Source: Aeromicrobium sp. Root472D3 (GTDB lineage Bacteria; Actinomycetota; Actinomycetes; Propionibacteriales; Nocardioidaceae). From it: DNA of 64,000 nucleotides. The notes below the pieces were generated by a model. It was given only the letters and a program-made list of their open reading frames with translations. It searched no databases and was not told where the DNA came from. Below, one piece after another: positions 27,410 to 36,379 of this stretch; positions within the stretch are counted from its first letter, which is position 1, and each line of letters starts with the position of its first letter. The stretch is from positions 80,913 to 144,912 of the forward strand of contig NZ_LMET01000003.1 in NCBI RefSeq assembly GCF_001426485.1, in the 5' to 3' direction. The position numbers were made by a program, and so were the translations under genes.

Positions 27410-28113
27410 TGCCGACGTCCGCGCTCCGCGCCCGCCTGCGCGCGGCCGGCGTCGAGCCGGACGGTGCGGGGACGACGGACTGGCAGGTCGTCACCGACGG
27501 CTTGCCCGGCTGGTGGCACGACCTCGGCAACGTCCTGGCCCTCGCCCCCGGTGCCCACCTGCCCGACCACGTCGTGGCCTCGCTCGGCCTGTACCCGGTG
27601 CGCGACGTGCTGATCGCGATCGCGTCCCCCCTCGAGTGGCTGTCGTCGCTGCTGGTCGGCGGCGACGGCGCGACGGTCTTCGTCGGACAGGACTGCAAGC
27701 TCACGGCCGGCGAGATCTACTGCGGCGCCGGTTCGAGCGTCGTGCTGAGCGGACCGCTCGTCGCGACCCGCAGCGCGATCGTCGACGCCCGCAACGGCGG
27801 CAGCGTCGTCGCCGGCCCCGACCAGCTGTGGGCGGCCGACGTCTACGTCGCGACCGACGACATGCACCGGCTCGAGGACCTCGCGACGGGGGAGCGGCTC
27901 AACCCGTTCGGCGCGCACATCCGCCTCGGGGCCCACGTGTGGCTCGGGCGCGACGCCGTCGTGACGGGCCACGCCGAGATCGGCGAGGGATCCGTCGTCG
28001 GCATGCGCAGCGTCGTGCGGGGCCAGAAGGTGCCGCCGCACACCGTCGTGGCCGGCTGGCCGGCCCGCGTCGTGCGCGAGGGCGTGACCTGGAGCCACGA
28101 CGACGTGCCGTAG
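27409..28113 (+). CDS. Hexapeptide-repeat (left-handed beta-helix) acyltransferase-like protein
   Basis: The 234-residue protein ends in a left-handed beta-helix domain of the kind used by O-acetyltransferases. LGAHVWLGRDAVVTGHAEIGEGSVVGMRSVV, of which HVWLGRDAVV is the core, shows the hexapeptide period near residues 170-200, and the tail VVAGWPARVVREG is the usual closing strand. A putative catalytic histidine lies in the DDMHRLEDL segment. Earlier strands (TVFVGQDCKLTAGEIYCGAGSSVV) add further coils. The ATG overlaps the permease stop, so it belongs to the ABC operon, but it could also serve the neighbouring glycan genes. Acetyl-CoA is the likely donor. Confidence 0.78.
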   Translation: MPTSALRARLRAAGVEPDGAGTTDWQVVTDGLPGWWHDLGNVLALAPGAHLPDHVVASLGLYPVRDVLIAIASPLEWLSSLLVGGDGATVFVGQDCKLTAGEIYCGAGSSVVLSGPLVATRSAIVDARNGGSVVAGPDQLWAADVYVATDDMHRLEDLATGERLNPFGAHIRLGAHVWLGRDAVVTGHAEIGEGSVVGMRSVVRGQKVPPHTVVAGWPARVVREGVTWSHDDVP

Positions 28114-28117
28114 GCGT

Positions 28118-28137
28118 TCGGTCGGTCGGTCGGTCGG
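28118..28137 (+). repeat. TCGG tetranucleotide repeat
   Basis: Five perfect TCGG units lie just after the acyltransferase stop, followed by a CGGCCGATCGG dyad. They are in the short gap between convergent genes. Copy number may be prone to slippage. Confidence 0.7.
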
Positions 28138-28147
28138 CCGATCGGTG

Positions 28148-28933
28148 TCAGGCGGTGCGACCCGCCAGGATGCGGCCCCACCGGCGCCTGACGAAGTCGA
28201 CCTCCCAGCTGGACGGCCGTCTGGCCGGGGGAGCGAAGGTCCAGACCGCGGACGCGTGGCACCACCGTGAGGTCAGGCCCTCGCGGCGGACCTTGAGGGC
28301 GAGGTCGACGTGGGCGAGATGGGCCGGCACCTCCTCGGACCACCCGCCGACGGCGTGGAAGGTGTCGAGGTCGAGCGCGAGGCAGGCGGGGTCGAGCACG
28401 TCGACGTCGCGGTCGACGAACAGGTCGGGGCTCGTCGCCGGGTCGTCCGGCAGCCCGCGCCAGGGGTGCTCGAGCCGCCCCTTCGTGAGGTGCGACCCGG
28501 CGTGCCGGATCGTGCCGTCCTCGGCGACCACCTTGGGCCCGGCCATCCCGACGTCGGGCAGGTCGAGCGCCGCGGAGAGGTGCGCGACGGAGTCGGGACC
28601 GCGCACCTCGGTGCGCTCGTCGGCGAACACCAGGTGCCGACCGGACGCCCGCAGCGCGCCGAGGTTCATGGCCGCCGCGTGACTCGTGCCGTGCGGGACC
28701 GGCACGAGGACGAGGTCGAGGCCCGGCAGCTCGAGCAGGGCTGACACGACCTCGCCGGGCATCGCGGCGTCGTGCGCCACGACGATCTCCACCTCGTAAG
28801 GCCCGCCGGCGGCCGCGATCGACCGGACCGCCTCGACGACGAACGAGCGGGGTTCGTCCCGCACGACCGCGCCGGCGCCGGTCGCGCCCATGACGACGCT
28901 GACGGGCGTCGTCGGGACCGCCGCGGGGCTCAC
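28148..28933 (-). CDS. Glycosyltransferase family 2-like protein
   Basis: A 261-residue GT-A-type glycosyltransferase. It begins with the nucleotide-binding strand VSVVMGATG and has HLVFADERTEV near residue 93, a degenerate form of the DxD region (DER). The GMAGPKVVAEDGTIRHAG segment follows, and a GGWSEE acceptor-site segment near residue 194 is typical of rhamnosyl or galactosyl GT2 enzymes. The GTG start overlaps the stop of the methyltransferase-kinase gene (GTGA), so both are coupled. The absence of a canonical DxD leaves catalysis uncertain. A surface-glycan role is inferred from context. Confidence 0.75.
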   Translation of the reverse strand: MSPAAVPTTPVSVVMGATGAGAVVRDEPRSFVVEAVRSIAAAGGPYEVEIVVAHDAAMPGEVVSALLELPGLDLVLVPVPHGTSHAAAMNLGALRASGRHLVFADERTEVRGPDSVAHLSAALDLPDVGMAGPKVVAEDGTIRHAGSHLTKGRLEHPWRGLPDDPATSPDLFVDRDVDVLDPACLALDLDTFHAVGGWSEEVPAHLAHVDLALKVRREGLTSRWCHASAVWTFAPPARRPSSWEVDFVRRRWGRILAGRTA

Positions 28934-30804
28934 CGGCCCTTCCGCCTCGTGGCCCTCGCGGCAGGCTGCACGAGACGTGACCCGACCCGCCACGTCGTGG
29001 ACGAGCGGATGGCCGCGATCTCCTGCTCGAGCTCGACCACGCGATCGCGCGTGCCGGCCTCCTTGTCGCGGACGGCCTCGAGCTCGGCGCGCGCCGTCTC
29101 GAGCTTCGCGCGCAGGCCGATCGCGTGGTCCCGCTGCACGATCTCGTCGTGTCGCCTGGCCAGCTCGAGCTCCTCGAGGCGGGCCCGCAGCTCGCGGTTG
29201 GCGGCCGTCAGCCCCGCCACGACGGGATCGTGCGGGTCGTCCGACGACGGGGACTGCTCGCTCAGGTACGTCACGTTTCGTCGTTCCTTTCGGGTCTGCG
29301 CGGCCAGCGACGCGTGGGGGGCGCGCGGCGCGAGCGAGGCCATCGCGAGCGCCTCGGCATCGAGGTCGGGGCGCCAGTCGGGCGGGACGTCCTCGCCCGC
29401 GAGGGCCAGCAGGACGTCGGCGCCCGACAGGACCGTGTGCCCGGCGAGCCACGGCGGTGTCGTCGCGGTGAACAGGAGGTCGTAGGAGAGCCAGAACGCC
29501 CCGCGCCGGATCGTCGACCGTCGGTCGGACGACGTGTGCTGCCACTCCTGGTCGATGGCGTGCGCCGTGCCCGCGCCGTCGACCAGCACGTTGCGGGGGA
29601 TGAGGTCCCACGGGACGCCGCCACCGGCGTCGACGTGCTCGTCGACCACGGAGGTCCAGAGCCCGAGCAGGGGTGCGGCGTCGGCGGGCGCCGGCGTGGC
29701 GGCCACCCGCTCGACCAGCGACTCGCCGACGACGTAGGGCTCGACCTGCGGGCGCAAGGTGATGGGGCCGTCGAGGGCGGGCGCGGACGGGAACGCGCGC
29801 TCGCGGACCACGACACGTCCCTCGGCGGTGTGCCGCACGTGGTTGGCGGCCGACAGGTCGGCGCGACGGTCGGCCGACCAGTAGGTCGCAGGATCGAGGT
29901 CGAGGGGCGACCCGCCCGCGACGAGGACCAGCGAGTTGGCGCGGTCGCCGTCGTGGCCGGCAGCGACGGCCTCGGACCACGCGCGACGCTCGAGGTCGCC
30001 GTCGAGCTGCTCGCCGTCGTAGGGGGGGCTGGGCAGGCGGACGATGCGCTCGGCCAGCGTCGGGTCGACGGACCGCAGCCCGTCGTGGTCGATCAGCGTG
30101 CGGGTGTGACGGTGGTCGGGGAACGCTCCCAGCACCTGCGCCGACAGGCCGGCGGACGTCGCCGCGTCCGCGAGCTCGGCCCGCGTCGCGCACAGCGGCG
30201 GCGGTCCGCCGGGGTGCACACGAGCGAGCCCGCCGCCGGCGAGACGGCGGACGCCGTCGGCGTTGTCGAGGGCGACCACGACCCGCCCGCCGGGGCGGAG
30301 CAGCGCGTGGGCCGTCGCGACGAGGTGGAGCAGCCGGTCGGCCGGCGTCCCGTCGCCGGCGGGCACCTCGGTCACGGTCACCAGGTCGTACGCCGGCGCG
30401 ACGGGCACGTCGTCCAGCGCGAGCCCGTGCACGACCACCCCGGGCAGGTCGGCGCACCGCACGCGCGCGACGGCCGCCAGTCCCGGATCGGCCTCGAGCG
30501 CGTCGACCGTCGCCGCGACCTCGCCGAGGTACCGCGTCACGGCCCCGGCGCCCGCACCGACCTCGAGCACGGTGTCGACCGGGCCGAGACGCAGGCCCCG
30601 CAGGACGTGGGCGCGCAGCGGCGACAGGTGGTACCGATCGGTCCACGTGTCGACGCGCAGCGACAGCTCGTCGCTCCACGACGAGCGGTCGGAGGCGGCA
30701 GCGACGACCTCGAGGAGGTGGGCCGCGACGGGGTCGTCCGGGCCGCCTGTCGAGGAGATCCCGCCGGAGGGGTGGAGGTCGCGCAGAGGAGTGGCCCGCC
30801 CCAT
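28930..30804 (-). CDS. Methyltransferase-kinase-coiled-coil protein (WbdD-like architecture)
   Basis: The 624-residue protein has three parts. Residues about 40-240 form a class I SAM-dependent methyltransferase with motif I VLEVGAGAGA at 79-88. Residues about 300-475 resemble aminoglycoside-phosphotransferase/choline-kinase folds, with DLIPRN at about 400-405 (catalytic Asp and Asn five apart) and IDQEW at about 417 (metal-binding Asp). Residues about 530-602 form a charged coiled coil. WbdD, which caps O9a polymannan with methyl phosphate and sets chain length, has the same order of parts. The ATG at 30804 is preferred because a -10 box lies within the longer open frame. The function is an analogy, not proven. 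Confidence 0.72.
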   Translation of the reverse strand: MGRATPLRDLHPSGGISSTGGPDDPVAAHLLEVVAAASDRSSWSDELSLRVDTWTDRYHLSPLRAHVLRGLRLGPVDTVLEVGAGAGAVTRYLGEVAATVDALEADPGLAAVARVRCADLPGVVVHGLALDDVPVAPAYDLVTVTEVPAGDGTPADRLLHLVATAHALLRPGGRVVVALDNADGVRRLAGGGLARVHPGGPPPLCATRAELADAATSAGLSAQVLGAFPDHRHTRTLIDHDGLRSVDPTLAERIVRLPSPPYDGEQLDGDLERRAWSEAVAAGHDGDRANSLVLVAGGSPLDLDPATYWSADRRADLSAANHVRHTAEGRVVVRERAFPSAPALDGPITLRPQVEPYVVGESLVERVAATPAPADAAPLLGLWTSVVDEHVDAGGGVPWDLIPRNVLVDGAGTAHAIDQEWQHTSSDRRSTIRRGAFWLSYDLLFTATTPPWLAGHTVLSGADVLLALAGEDVPPDWRPDLDAEALAMASLAPRAPHASLAAQTRKERRNVTYLSEQSPSSDDPHDPVVAGLTAANRELRARLEELELARRHDEIVQRDHAIGLRAKLETARAELEAVRDKEAGTRDRVVELEQEIAAIRSSTTWRVGSRLVQPAARATRRKGR

Positions 30805-30844
30805 GGATCCTCGATTCGTCGCGATCGTCAGCACCGACGTCTCG

Positions 30845-30852
30845 ACTATACT
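30845..30852. promoter_or_regulatory. Overlapping divergent -10 boxes
   Basis: The AT-rich ACTATACT reads TATACT on the + strand (30847-30852) and TATAGT on the - strand (30850-30845). It lies between the methyltransferase-kinase gene (ATG 41 bp away) and the SurE-like gene (ATG 60 bp away), so both could start from it. No clear -35 was found. Confidence 0.5.
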
Positions 30853-30911
30853 CATCGGGTTCCGCGCCCCGGCCCGTGCCGGCGCGCCCCACGACTCCCC
30901 GAGGTCCCACG

Positions 30912-31802
30912 ATGCGTCCCGTCACCGCCCTCCGGGGCATCGTCGCCGCCGCGGCAGCGGTCCTGGTGCTGTCGACGGCAGCCTGCAGCGCGTCGGACGA
31001 CGGGCCCGCCCCCGCGGCGCGGCCCCTGTCGATCCTGCTCACGAACGACGACGGCTGGGACGCCGCGGGCATCTCGGCGGTGTACGACGCGCTGGTCGCC
31101 CGCGGCCATCGCGTGACGCTGGTCGGGCCCGCCACGAACCAGAGCGGCGCCAGCATGTCGACGACGCCCGGGGCGCTGGACGTGACGCGTCCCGACCCCG
31201 ACGAGCCCAAGTACGCCGTCACGGGCACGCCGGTCGACGCCGCGATGGTCGGGTTGACGGGAGTCCTCACGGCGCGCCCCGACCTGGTCGTGTCCGGCAC
31301 CAACCTCGGTGCCAACGTCGCCTACAACGTCAACTACTCCGGCACCGTGGGTGCCGCGACGGCCGCCGCCGAGCGGGGGATCCCCGCGATCGCCGTGAGT
31401 GCCGACGCCGGCGACGGCACCCAGGCCGACTTCGCCACCGCGTCCGAGGTCGTGGTCGACCTGGTCGACGAGCTCGCGGCCGACGGTGGCCGGGGCCTCG
31501 AGCGCCTGGGCGGCGACGGGCTGCTCAACGTCAACGTGCCGGTGGCGTCGAAGGACGGTCCGGACGAGGCCCGGTTCACCGAGGTCGGCGAGGCGTCTCC
31601 GTGGAAGGTCTCGTACCGCGACGCGGGGGACGGCACGTACGCCGAGCAGCGGTCGTACTCGGCCCGCGTCGGCGGGAAGGACGACGACGCCCGGACCGTG
31701 GCCGACGGGATCGTCTCGATCTCGTGGCTGACCCCCGAGCGGGGCGACCGGAGCCCGTCCGACCTCGACGACCTGCTGCCGGGGTTCGACCCCTTCGACT
31801 GA
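30912..31802 (+). CDS. SurE-like phosphatase with signal peptide
   Basis: SurE proteins are metal-dependent nucleotidases/exopolyphosphatases. The 296-residue product has the metal site ILLTNDDGWDAAGI near residues 41-54 and the SGTNLGANVAYNVNYSGTVG segment near residues 119-138. An N-terminal signal ends in VLSTAACSAS, which could be a weak lipobox or a signal-peptidase I site, so the enzyme is exported. Most SurE proteins are cytoplasmic. It is divergent from the methyltransferase-kinase gene, so a role in surface-polymer phosphate turnover is conceivable but only inferred. The ATG at 30912 begins the signal. Confidence 0.88.
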   Translation: MRPVTALRGIVAAAAAVLVLSTAACSASDDGPAPAARPLSILLTNDDGWDAAGISAVYDALVARGHRVTLVGPATNQSGASMSTTPGALDVTRPDPDEPKYAVTGTPVDAAMVGLTGVLTARPDLVVSGTNLGANVAYNVNYSGTVGAATAAAERGIPAIAVSADAGDGTQADFATASEVVVDLVDELAADGGRGLERLGGDGLLNVNVPVASKDGPDEARFTEVGEASPWKVSYRDAGDGTYAEQRSYSARVGGKDDDARTVADGIVSISWLTPERGDRSPSDLDDLLPGFDPFD

Positions 31803-31813
31803 GCCGTCGACGA

Positions 31814-31829
31814 CGTGATGCCCATCACA
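31814..31829. promoter_or_regulatory. CRP-like palindrome before the GAF regulator gene
   Basis: CGTGA-TGCCCA-TCACA matches the CRP consensus TGTGA-N6-TCACA at nine of ten defined bases. It lies just upstream of a TACAGT -10 box (31838-31843), so a bound protein would overlap the -35 region and probably repress. The start ATG at 31850 would be the transcription start (leaderless). Confidence 0.6.
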
Positions 31830-31849
31830 CCTGCGCGTACAGTGGGCGC

Positions 31850-33124
31850 ATGGTCGGACCCGGTGATCTCGCGATGCCGCAGGGCACGGACGCCGCGGCG
31901 CTGTCACGGTTCCTCAGCGGGGTCCACGACGAGTTCGTGAGCTCGGGCAGCCTCGACCCGGCCCTGCGTCCGCTGGTGCTCGACTCGTGGCGGCGCAGCG
32001 TCGAGATCGGTGTCGACCCGGAGCGGGTCCTGGCGACGATCCCGCTGTCCGACCAGGCGCTTGCCGAGCTGCGCGCGACGCACCCCCTGGCGGCGGGCCT
32101 GCCCGTGATCCGCCGGCTGCTGGTCGAGAGCGCCACCGAGTCCGGGCTCCTGGTCGCCGTCAGCGACGCCGCCGGCCGTCTGCTGTGGGTCGAGGGCGAC
32201 TCGTCGCTGCGTTCTCGCGCCGAGGCGATGCACTTCGTCCCGGGCGCCGACTGGAGCGAGGCGAGTGCCGGCACCAACGCCCCCGGCACGGCGCTGGCCC
32301 TCGACCGACCCGTGCAGATCTTCGGTCCCGAGCACCTCGCGCGCCAGGTCACCCCCTGGAGCTGCTCGGCCGCACCCATCCACGACCCCGACACCGGCGC
32401 CGTGCTGGGCGTGCTCGACCTGACGGGCGGCGCCGACGTCGTCACGCCGCAGAGCCTCGCGCTCGTGCGGGCGACGGTCGCCGCGGTCGAGGCCGAGCTG
32501 GCCCTCGAGCGGCTCGCCCCGGTGTCGCTGTCCGCGGGCTGGTCGCGCCCCTCGCTCACGGTCCTCGGTGGTCACGGGGCCCTGCTGCGCCACGGGTCGT
32601 CCACGACCCGCCTGAGCCTGCGCCACAGCGAGATCCTGCTCCTGCTCCTCGAGTCGGAGGACGGGCTCACGGCCGCCGAGCTCGCGGTGGCCCTGAGCGA
32701 CGAGGAGACGGCGCCCGTGACGGTGCGTGCCGAGCTCTCCCGCCTGCGGGGCGTCCTGGGCGCGATCGAGCTGCGGTCGCGTCCGTACCGCGTCCGCGCG
32801 GACGTCGACACCGACGTCGCGCGGCTGCGCCACCTCCTGGGCGACGGCCTGCTGCGGCAGGCCGTCGCGCTCTACCGGGGCACGGTGCTGCCGACGTCGA
32901 CGGCACCGGCCGTCGCCCGCCTGCGCGACGAGCTGCACCTGCACCTGCGGTCGTGCCTGCTGGCCAGCGACGACGCCGACGCCCTGCTGTCGTTCGCCGA
33001 CACGCAGCACGGCCGCGACGACCACGAGGTGTGGTCGCGGATCATGGCGGTGCTCCCGCTGGGATCGCCGCGCGAGGCGCAGGTCCTGGCCCAGCTCGAG
33101 CGTCTCGACGCCGATCTGGCGTGA
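31850..33124 (+). CDS. GAF domain-containing transcriptional regulator (AcoR-like head, no AAA+ domain)
   Basis: The 424-residue protein starts with the LVLDSWRRSVEIGVDPERV segment (residues about 42-60) and the ESGLLVAVSDAAGRLLWVEG segment that mark the sensor half of AcoR-type regulators. A GAF domain extends to about residue 230 and includes the WSCSAAPIHDPDTGAVLGV strand pair. The C-terminal part (residues about 250-420) has a winged-helix-like region and helices but no AAA+ sigma-54 domain. Relatives usually lie next to an acetaldehyde-type aldehyde dehydrogenase and DUF779 gene; here those are 5.6 kb away with a matching CRP-like site. It is likely a regulator of that operon (inference). 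Confidence 0.82.
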   Translation: MVGPGDLAMPQGTDAAALSRFLSGVHDEFVSSGSLDPALRPLVLDSWRRSVEIGVDPERVLATIPLSDQALAELRATHPLAAGLPVIRRLLVESATESGLLVAVSDAAGRLLWVEGDSSLRSRAEAMHFVPGADWSEASAGTNAPGTALALDRPVQIFGPEHLARQVTPWSCSAAPIHDPDTGAVLGVLDLTGGADVVTPQSLALVRATVAAVEAELALERLAPVSLSAGWSRPSLTVLGGHGALLRHGSSTTRLSLRHSEILLLLLESEDGLTAAELAVALSDEETAPVTVRAELSRLRGVLGAIELRSRPYRVRADVDTDVARLRHLLGDGLLRQAVALYRGTVLPTSTAPAVARLRDELHLHLRSCLLASDDADALLSFADTQHGRDDHEVWSRIMAVLPLGSPREAQVLAQLERLDADLA

Positions 33125-33224
33125 CGCGTCCGCCTCGCCCGCGCACCCGCGGAGTTTCGGATATCGGTGCGGGTTCCAGTATCTTGGGCGGGCTGTCTCC
33201 CCGACGAAAGTTGCCCGCTCCTTC

Positions 33225-35147
33225 ATGCGCCGCGTCATCTTCTACCTCTTCTACGACCCGCGTGGACAGGTCGACGACTACGTCATCCACAAGCTCGAGG
33301 CGCTCCGGTCGCACGCGGAGCACATCTTCGTGGTGTCCAACAGCGTCCTGCTGCCGGAGTCGACCGCGCGGCTGTCGCAGGTCGCCGACACGGTGTGGGA
33401 GCGCGAGAACGTCGGCTTCGACGTGTGGGCGTACAAGCAGGCCCTCGAGCAGTTCGGCCGCGAGCGGCTCGACGAGTACGACGAGCTGATCCTGATGAAC
33501 TACACGTTCTTCGGCCCGGTCGGCTCGTTCGACCCGATGTTCGCCGACATGGACGCCGACGGCGAGATCGACTTCTGGGGCGTCACCGAGCACGCCGAGG
33601 TCGTGCACAACAAGAAGTCGCGCGGCGTCCACCTCGAGGCCCACATCCAGTCGCACTGGATCTCGGTGCGCCGGTCGATGTTCTCCTCCGACACGTTCCG
33701 GGCGTACTGGGACGAGATGCCCATGATCACGTCGTACGACGACTCGATCCAGCGGCACGAGGCTCGGTTCACCGAGCACTTCGAGCGGGCCGGCTTCCGG
33801 CGCCGGGTGGCGTTCCCCGAGTCCGACTACCCGTCGCAGCACCCCATCATGGACAACCCGACGATGATGATCGGCGACGGCTGCCCGATCGTGAAGCGCC
33901 GCACGTTCTTCCACGACCCGCTGTACCTGGAGCGTCGGGCGATCCTGACCCGTGAGCTGTTCGCGATGGTCGAGGAGCGCGGATACCCGGTCGACATGCT
34001 GCTGTCGAACCTCGCCCGCACGTCGCGCCCGCGCGACCTCGCGACGAACCTCGGCCTGCTCGACGTCGTCCCCGACCACGACCTCGGCTACGACCCCGAC
34101 CGCCCCCTGCGCATCGCGGCGGTCGCGCACATCTACTACGTCGACATGACCGAGGAGCTGGTCGACCGCTTCCGCATGCTGCCGGGCGCCTTCGACCTGA
34201 TCGTGACGACGACCGACCACGCGCGACGCGACGCGATCGTGGAGATCCTGACGGGTCTCGGCATCGAGGCCGACGTGCGCGTCGTCGAGAGCAACCGGGG
34301 CCGCGACATCTCGGCGTTCTTCATCGGCTGCCGCGACATCATCGAGGGCGACGACCACGACCTGATCGTGAAGCTGCACTCGAAGCGCAGCCCCCAGGAC
34401 GACCACAACCTCGGCGAGCTGTTCAAGCGCCACCTCTTCGAGAACCTGCTGGCCTCGCCCGGGCACGCGGCCAACGTCGTGCGCATGTTCCAGCGCTACC
34501 CGTCGCTCGGCATCGTGGTCCCGCCGGTGATCCACCTCGGGTACCCGACCCTGGGTCACGGCTGGTTCCTCAACAAGCAGCCGGCGAAGGTCGAGGCCCG
34601 GCGCACCGGCATCGACGTTCCCTTCGACGAGCACACGCCGCTGGCCGCCTACGGCAGCATGTTCATCGCGCGCCCGGCGGCGCTGCGGCCCATCGTCCGC
34701 GGGGGCTACGAGTACGACGAGTTCCCCGGCGACGGCGACTACAAGGACGGCACGCTGTCGCACGCGCTCGAGCGCCTCGTCGTCTACGGCGCCCTCAGCG
34801 AGGGGTACCACGCGCGACAGGTCCTCAACGGCGCCTTCGCGTCGATCTACTACTCCTACCTCGAGTACAAGCTGCAGGCCGTGTCGCACCACCTGCCGGC
34901 CCACACACGTCAGCAGATCGCCTACATCCAGAAGCTCAAGGCGACCGCCGAGAAGGCCCGGCGGGCCCGCAAGCGTCCGGTCAAGCCGGCCGAGGCCCTG
35001 GCCGCCGTCGACACCCTGCCGCCGATGGCGGTCATCAAGGCGACGGTCAACCGCGGCTACCCGCGGTCGAGCCGGGTCGCCCGGTGGCCGTACCGCTCGA
35101 CGCGTCGAGCCGTCCGCGTCCTGCGTCGCGCGGGTCGTCGCCCGTGA
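33225..35147 (+). CDS. Rhamnan synthesis F family protein (RgpF-like)
   Basis: The 640-residue protein matches the RgpF family, which takes part in rhamnose-rich wall polysaccharide synthesis in streptococci. A first domain (residues 1-300) starts with VIFYLFYDPRGQVDDYV and holds the VGFDVWAYKQAL segment. A second, RgpF-core domain follows with IAAVAHIYYVDMTEELVDRF near residue 304, SNRGRDISAFFIG near residue 363 and VKLHSKRSP near residue 383. The tail is basic. The ATG at 33225 starts the conserved text; upstream reading is unrelated. Its stop overlaps the acyltransferase start (GTGA), so the genes form one operon. Confidence 0.9.
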   Translation: MRRVIFYLFYDPRGQVDDYVIHKLEALRSHAEHIFVVSNSVLLPESTARLSQVADTVWERENVGFDVWAYKQALEQFGRERLDEYDELILMNYTFFGPVGSFDPMFADMDADGEIDFWGVTEHAEVVHNKKSRGVHLEAHIQSHWISVRRSMFSSDTFRAYWDEMPMITSYDDSIQRHEARFTEHFERAGFRRRVAFPESDYPSQHPIMDNPTMMIGDGCPIVKRRTFFHDPLYLERRAILTRELFAMVEERGYPVDMLLSNLARTSRPRDLATNLGLLDVVPDHDLGYDPDRPLRIAAVAHIYYVDMTEELVDRFRMLPGAFDLIVTTTDHARRDAIVEILTGLGIEADVRVVESNRGRDISAFFIGCRDIIEGDDHDLIVKLHSKRSPQDDHNLGELFKRHLFENLLASPGHAANVVRMFQRYPSLGIVVPPVIHLGYPTLGHGWFLNKQPAKVEARRTGIDVPFDEHTPLAAYGSMFIARPAALRPIVRGGYEYDEFPGDGDYKDGTLSHALERLVVYGALSEGYHARQVLNGAFASIYYSYLEYKLQAVSHHLPAHTRQQIAYIQKLKATAEKARRARKRPVKPAEALAAVDTLPPMAVIKATVNRGYPRSSRVARWPYRSTRRAVRVLRRAGRRP

Positions 35148-36379
35148 GCACTCCGACGTCGTCGCGTCCCCTTTCGCTCGCGGAGGCGTTCGACCCGCGG
35201 GCCAACAGCATCGGCTTCCTCCGGTGGCTCATGGCGTTCCTCGTGATCTTCTCGCACGCGGGCCCGTTGGCCGGGTTCTACGGCGGCAAGGACCTCGGCA
35301 CGACGATCAGCACCGAGCAGTCGCTCGGCGGCGTGGCCGTGGCCGGCTTCTTCTTCTTCTCGGGCTACCTGATCACCCAGAGCCGCCGCGGCAGCTCGAC
35401 GATCTTCCGCTACTTCTGGCGGCGCGCGCTGCGCATCTTCCCGGCGTTCTGGCTCGCCCTGCTCGGCACCGCGTTCATCCTCGCGCCGATCGCGTGGATC
35501 AAGGAGACGGGCTCGATCGCGGGCTACTGGGGCGCGGACACCGAGTCGCCGCTGACGTACTTCTTCCACAACATGTGGCTCGACCTGTCCCAGCGGAACA
35601 TCGCCGGCATGGGCGGCTCGCTGCCGCTGGCCGATCACGGCGGCCGCGACTGGAACGGGTCCGCCTGGACGCTGATCTACGAGTTCAAGGCCTACATCTT
35701 CGTGGGCGTGCTGGGGCTGTTCGGCATCCTCGGGCACCGGTTCCTCGCGACCTCCGCGGCCGTCACGATCATCATCGTCAACGCCTTCACGTGGGCCGGC
35801 ATCGGCAACCTGGTCGCGATCAACCCCGCGCTGGGCAACCCCTTCAACGCGATGTTCTTCGCACCGTTCGCGTTCGGCATGCTGTTCGCCCTGTGGGGCG
35901 ACAAGATCCCGATCGACGACCGCCTCGCCGCGTTCGCCCTGGTGCTGGCGCTCGTGACCTACGACGTCGGCGGCTGGAACATCTACGGACAGTACGGGTT
36001 CTGCTACGTGCTGATGTGGTTCGCGATCCGCGCGACGCGGCTCAACAACTGGGAACGGTTCGGCGACATGTCGTACGGCGTCTACATCTTCGCCTGGCCG
36101 CTCATGACCTTCGGCGCCTTCTTCGGCCTGCAGGACCACGGCTGGCTCGTCTACCACGTCGTCATCGTCGTGGCGGTCCACGTCGCGGCGTTCATCAGCT
36201 GGCACCTGATCGAGCTGCCGGCGATGTCGCTCAAGTCGTGGACGCCCCGCCCGTTGGCCGCGGCCATCGCCGCACTGGCCCCGTCGGTCGACCGCGTCAA
36301 GGGACGTCTCGTCGATCCCCGGTACTCGTCCGCGCCCTACGCCCGGCGCGCCCGCGAGGAGCAGGGGGCCGGCCGATGA
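35144..36379 (+). CDS. Acyltransferase-3 family membrane protein
   Basis: A 411-residue integral membrane acyltransferase with about ten hydrophobic segments. WLMAFLVIFSHAGPLAGF carries the catalytic-site histidine (SHAG near residue 37), FFFSGYLITQSRR follows, and RALRIFPAFWLALLG is a conserved arginine-containing segment. The family O-acetylates sugars of surface polymers from acetyl-CoA. The GTG at 35144 shares bases with the preceding stop. The next gene, an AlgX-like protein, overlaps by 4 bp, so the pair probably acts together, as in other acetylation systems that join a membrane donor and an extracytoplasmic transferase. Confidence 0.9.
   Translation: MSTPTSSRPLSLAEAFDPRANSIGFLRWLMAFLVIFSHAGPLAGFYGGKDLGTTISTEQSLGGVAVAGFFFFSGYLITQSRRGSSTIFRYFWRRALRIFPAFWLALLGTAFILAPIAWIKETGSIAGYWGADTESPLTYFFHNMWLDLSQRNIAGMGGSLPLADHGGRDWNGSAWTLIYEFKAYIFVGVLGLFGILGHRFLATSAAVTIIIVNAFTWAGIGNLVAINPALGNPFNAMFFAPFAFGMLFALWGDKIPIDDRLAAFALVLALVTYDVGGWNIYGQYGFCYVLMWFAIRATRLNNWERFGDMSYGVYIFAWPLMTFGAFFGLQDHGWLVYHVVIVVAVHVAAFISWHLIELPAMSLKSWTPRPLAAAIAALAPSVDRVKGRLVDPRYSSAPYARRAREEQGAGR

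Noticed and set aside
28934..31315. Long in-frame extension upstream of the GT2 gene on the reverse strand
   Set aside because: The extension runs opposite and out of frame with the methyltransferase-kinase and SurE genes. Only the last 261 residues fit a protein family, and the GTG at 28933 is coupled to the preceding stop.
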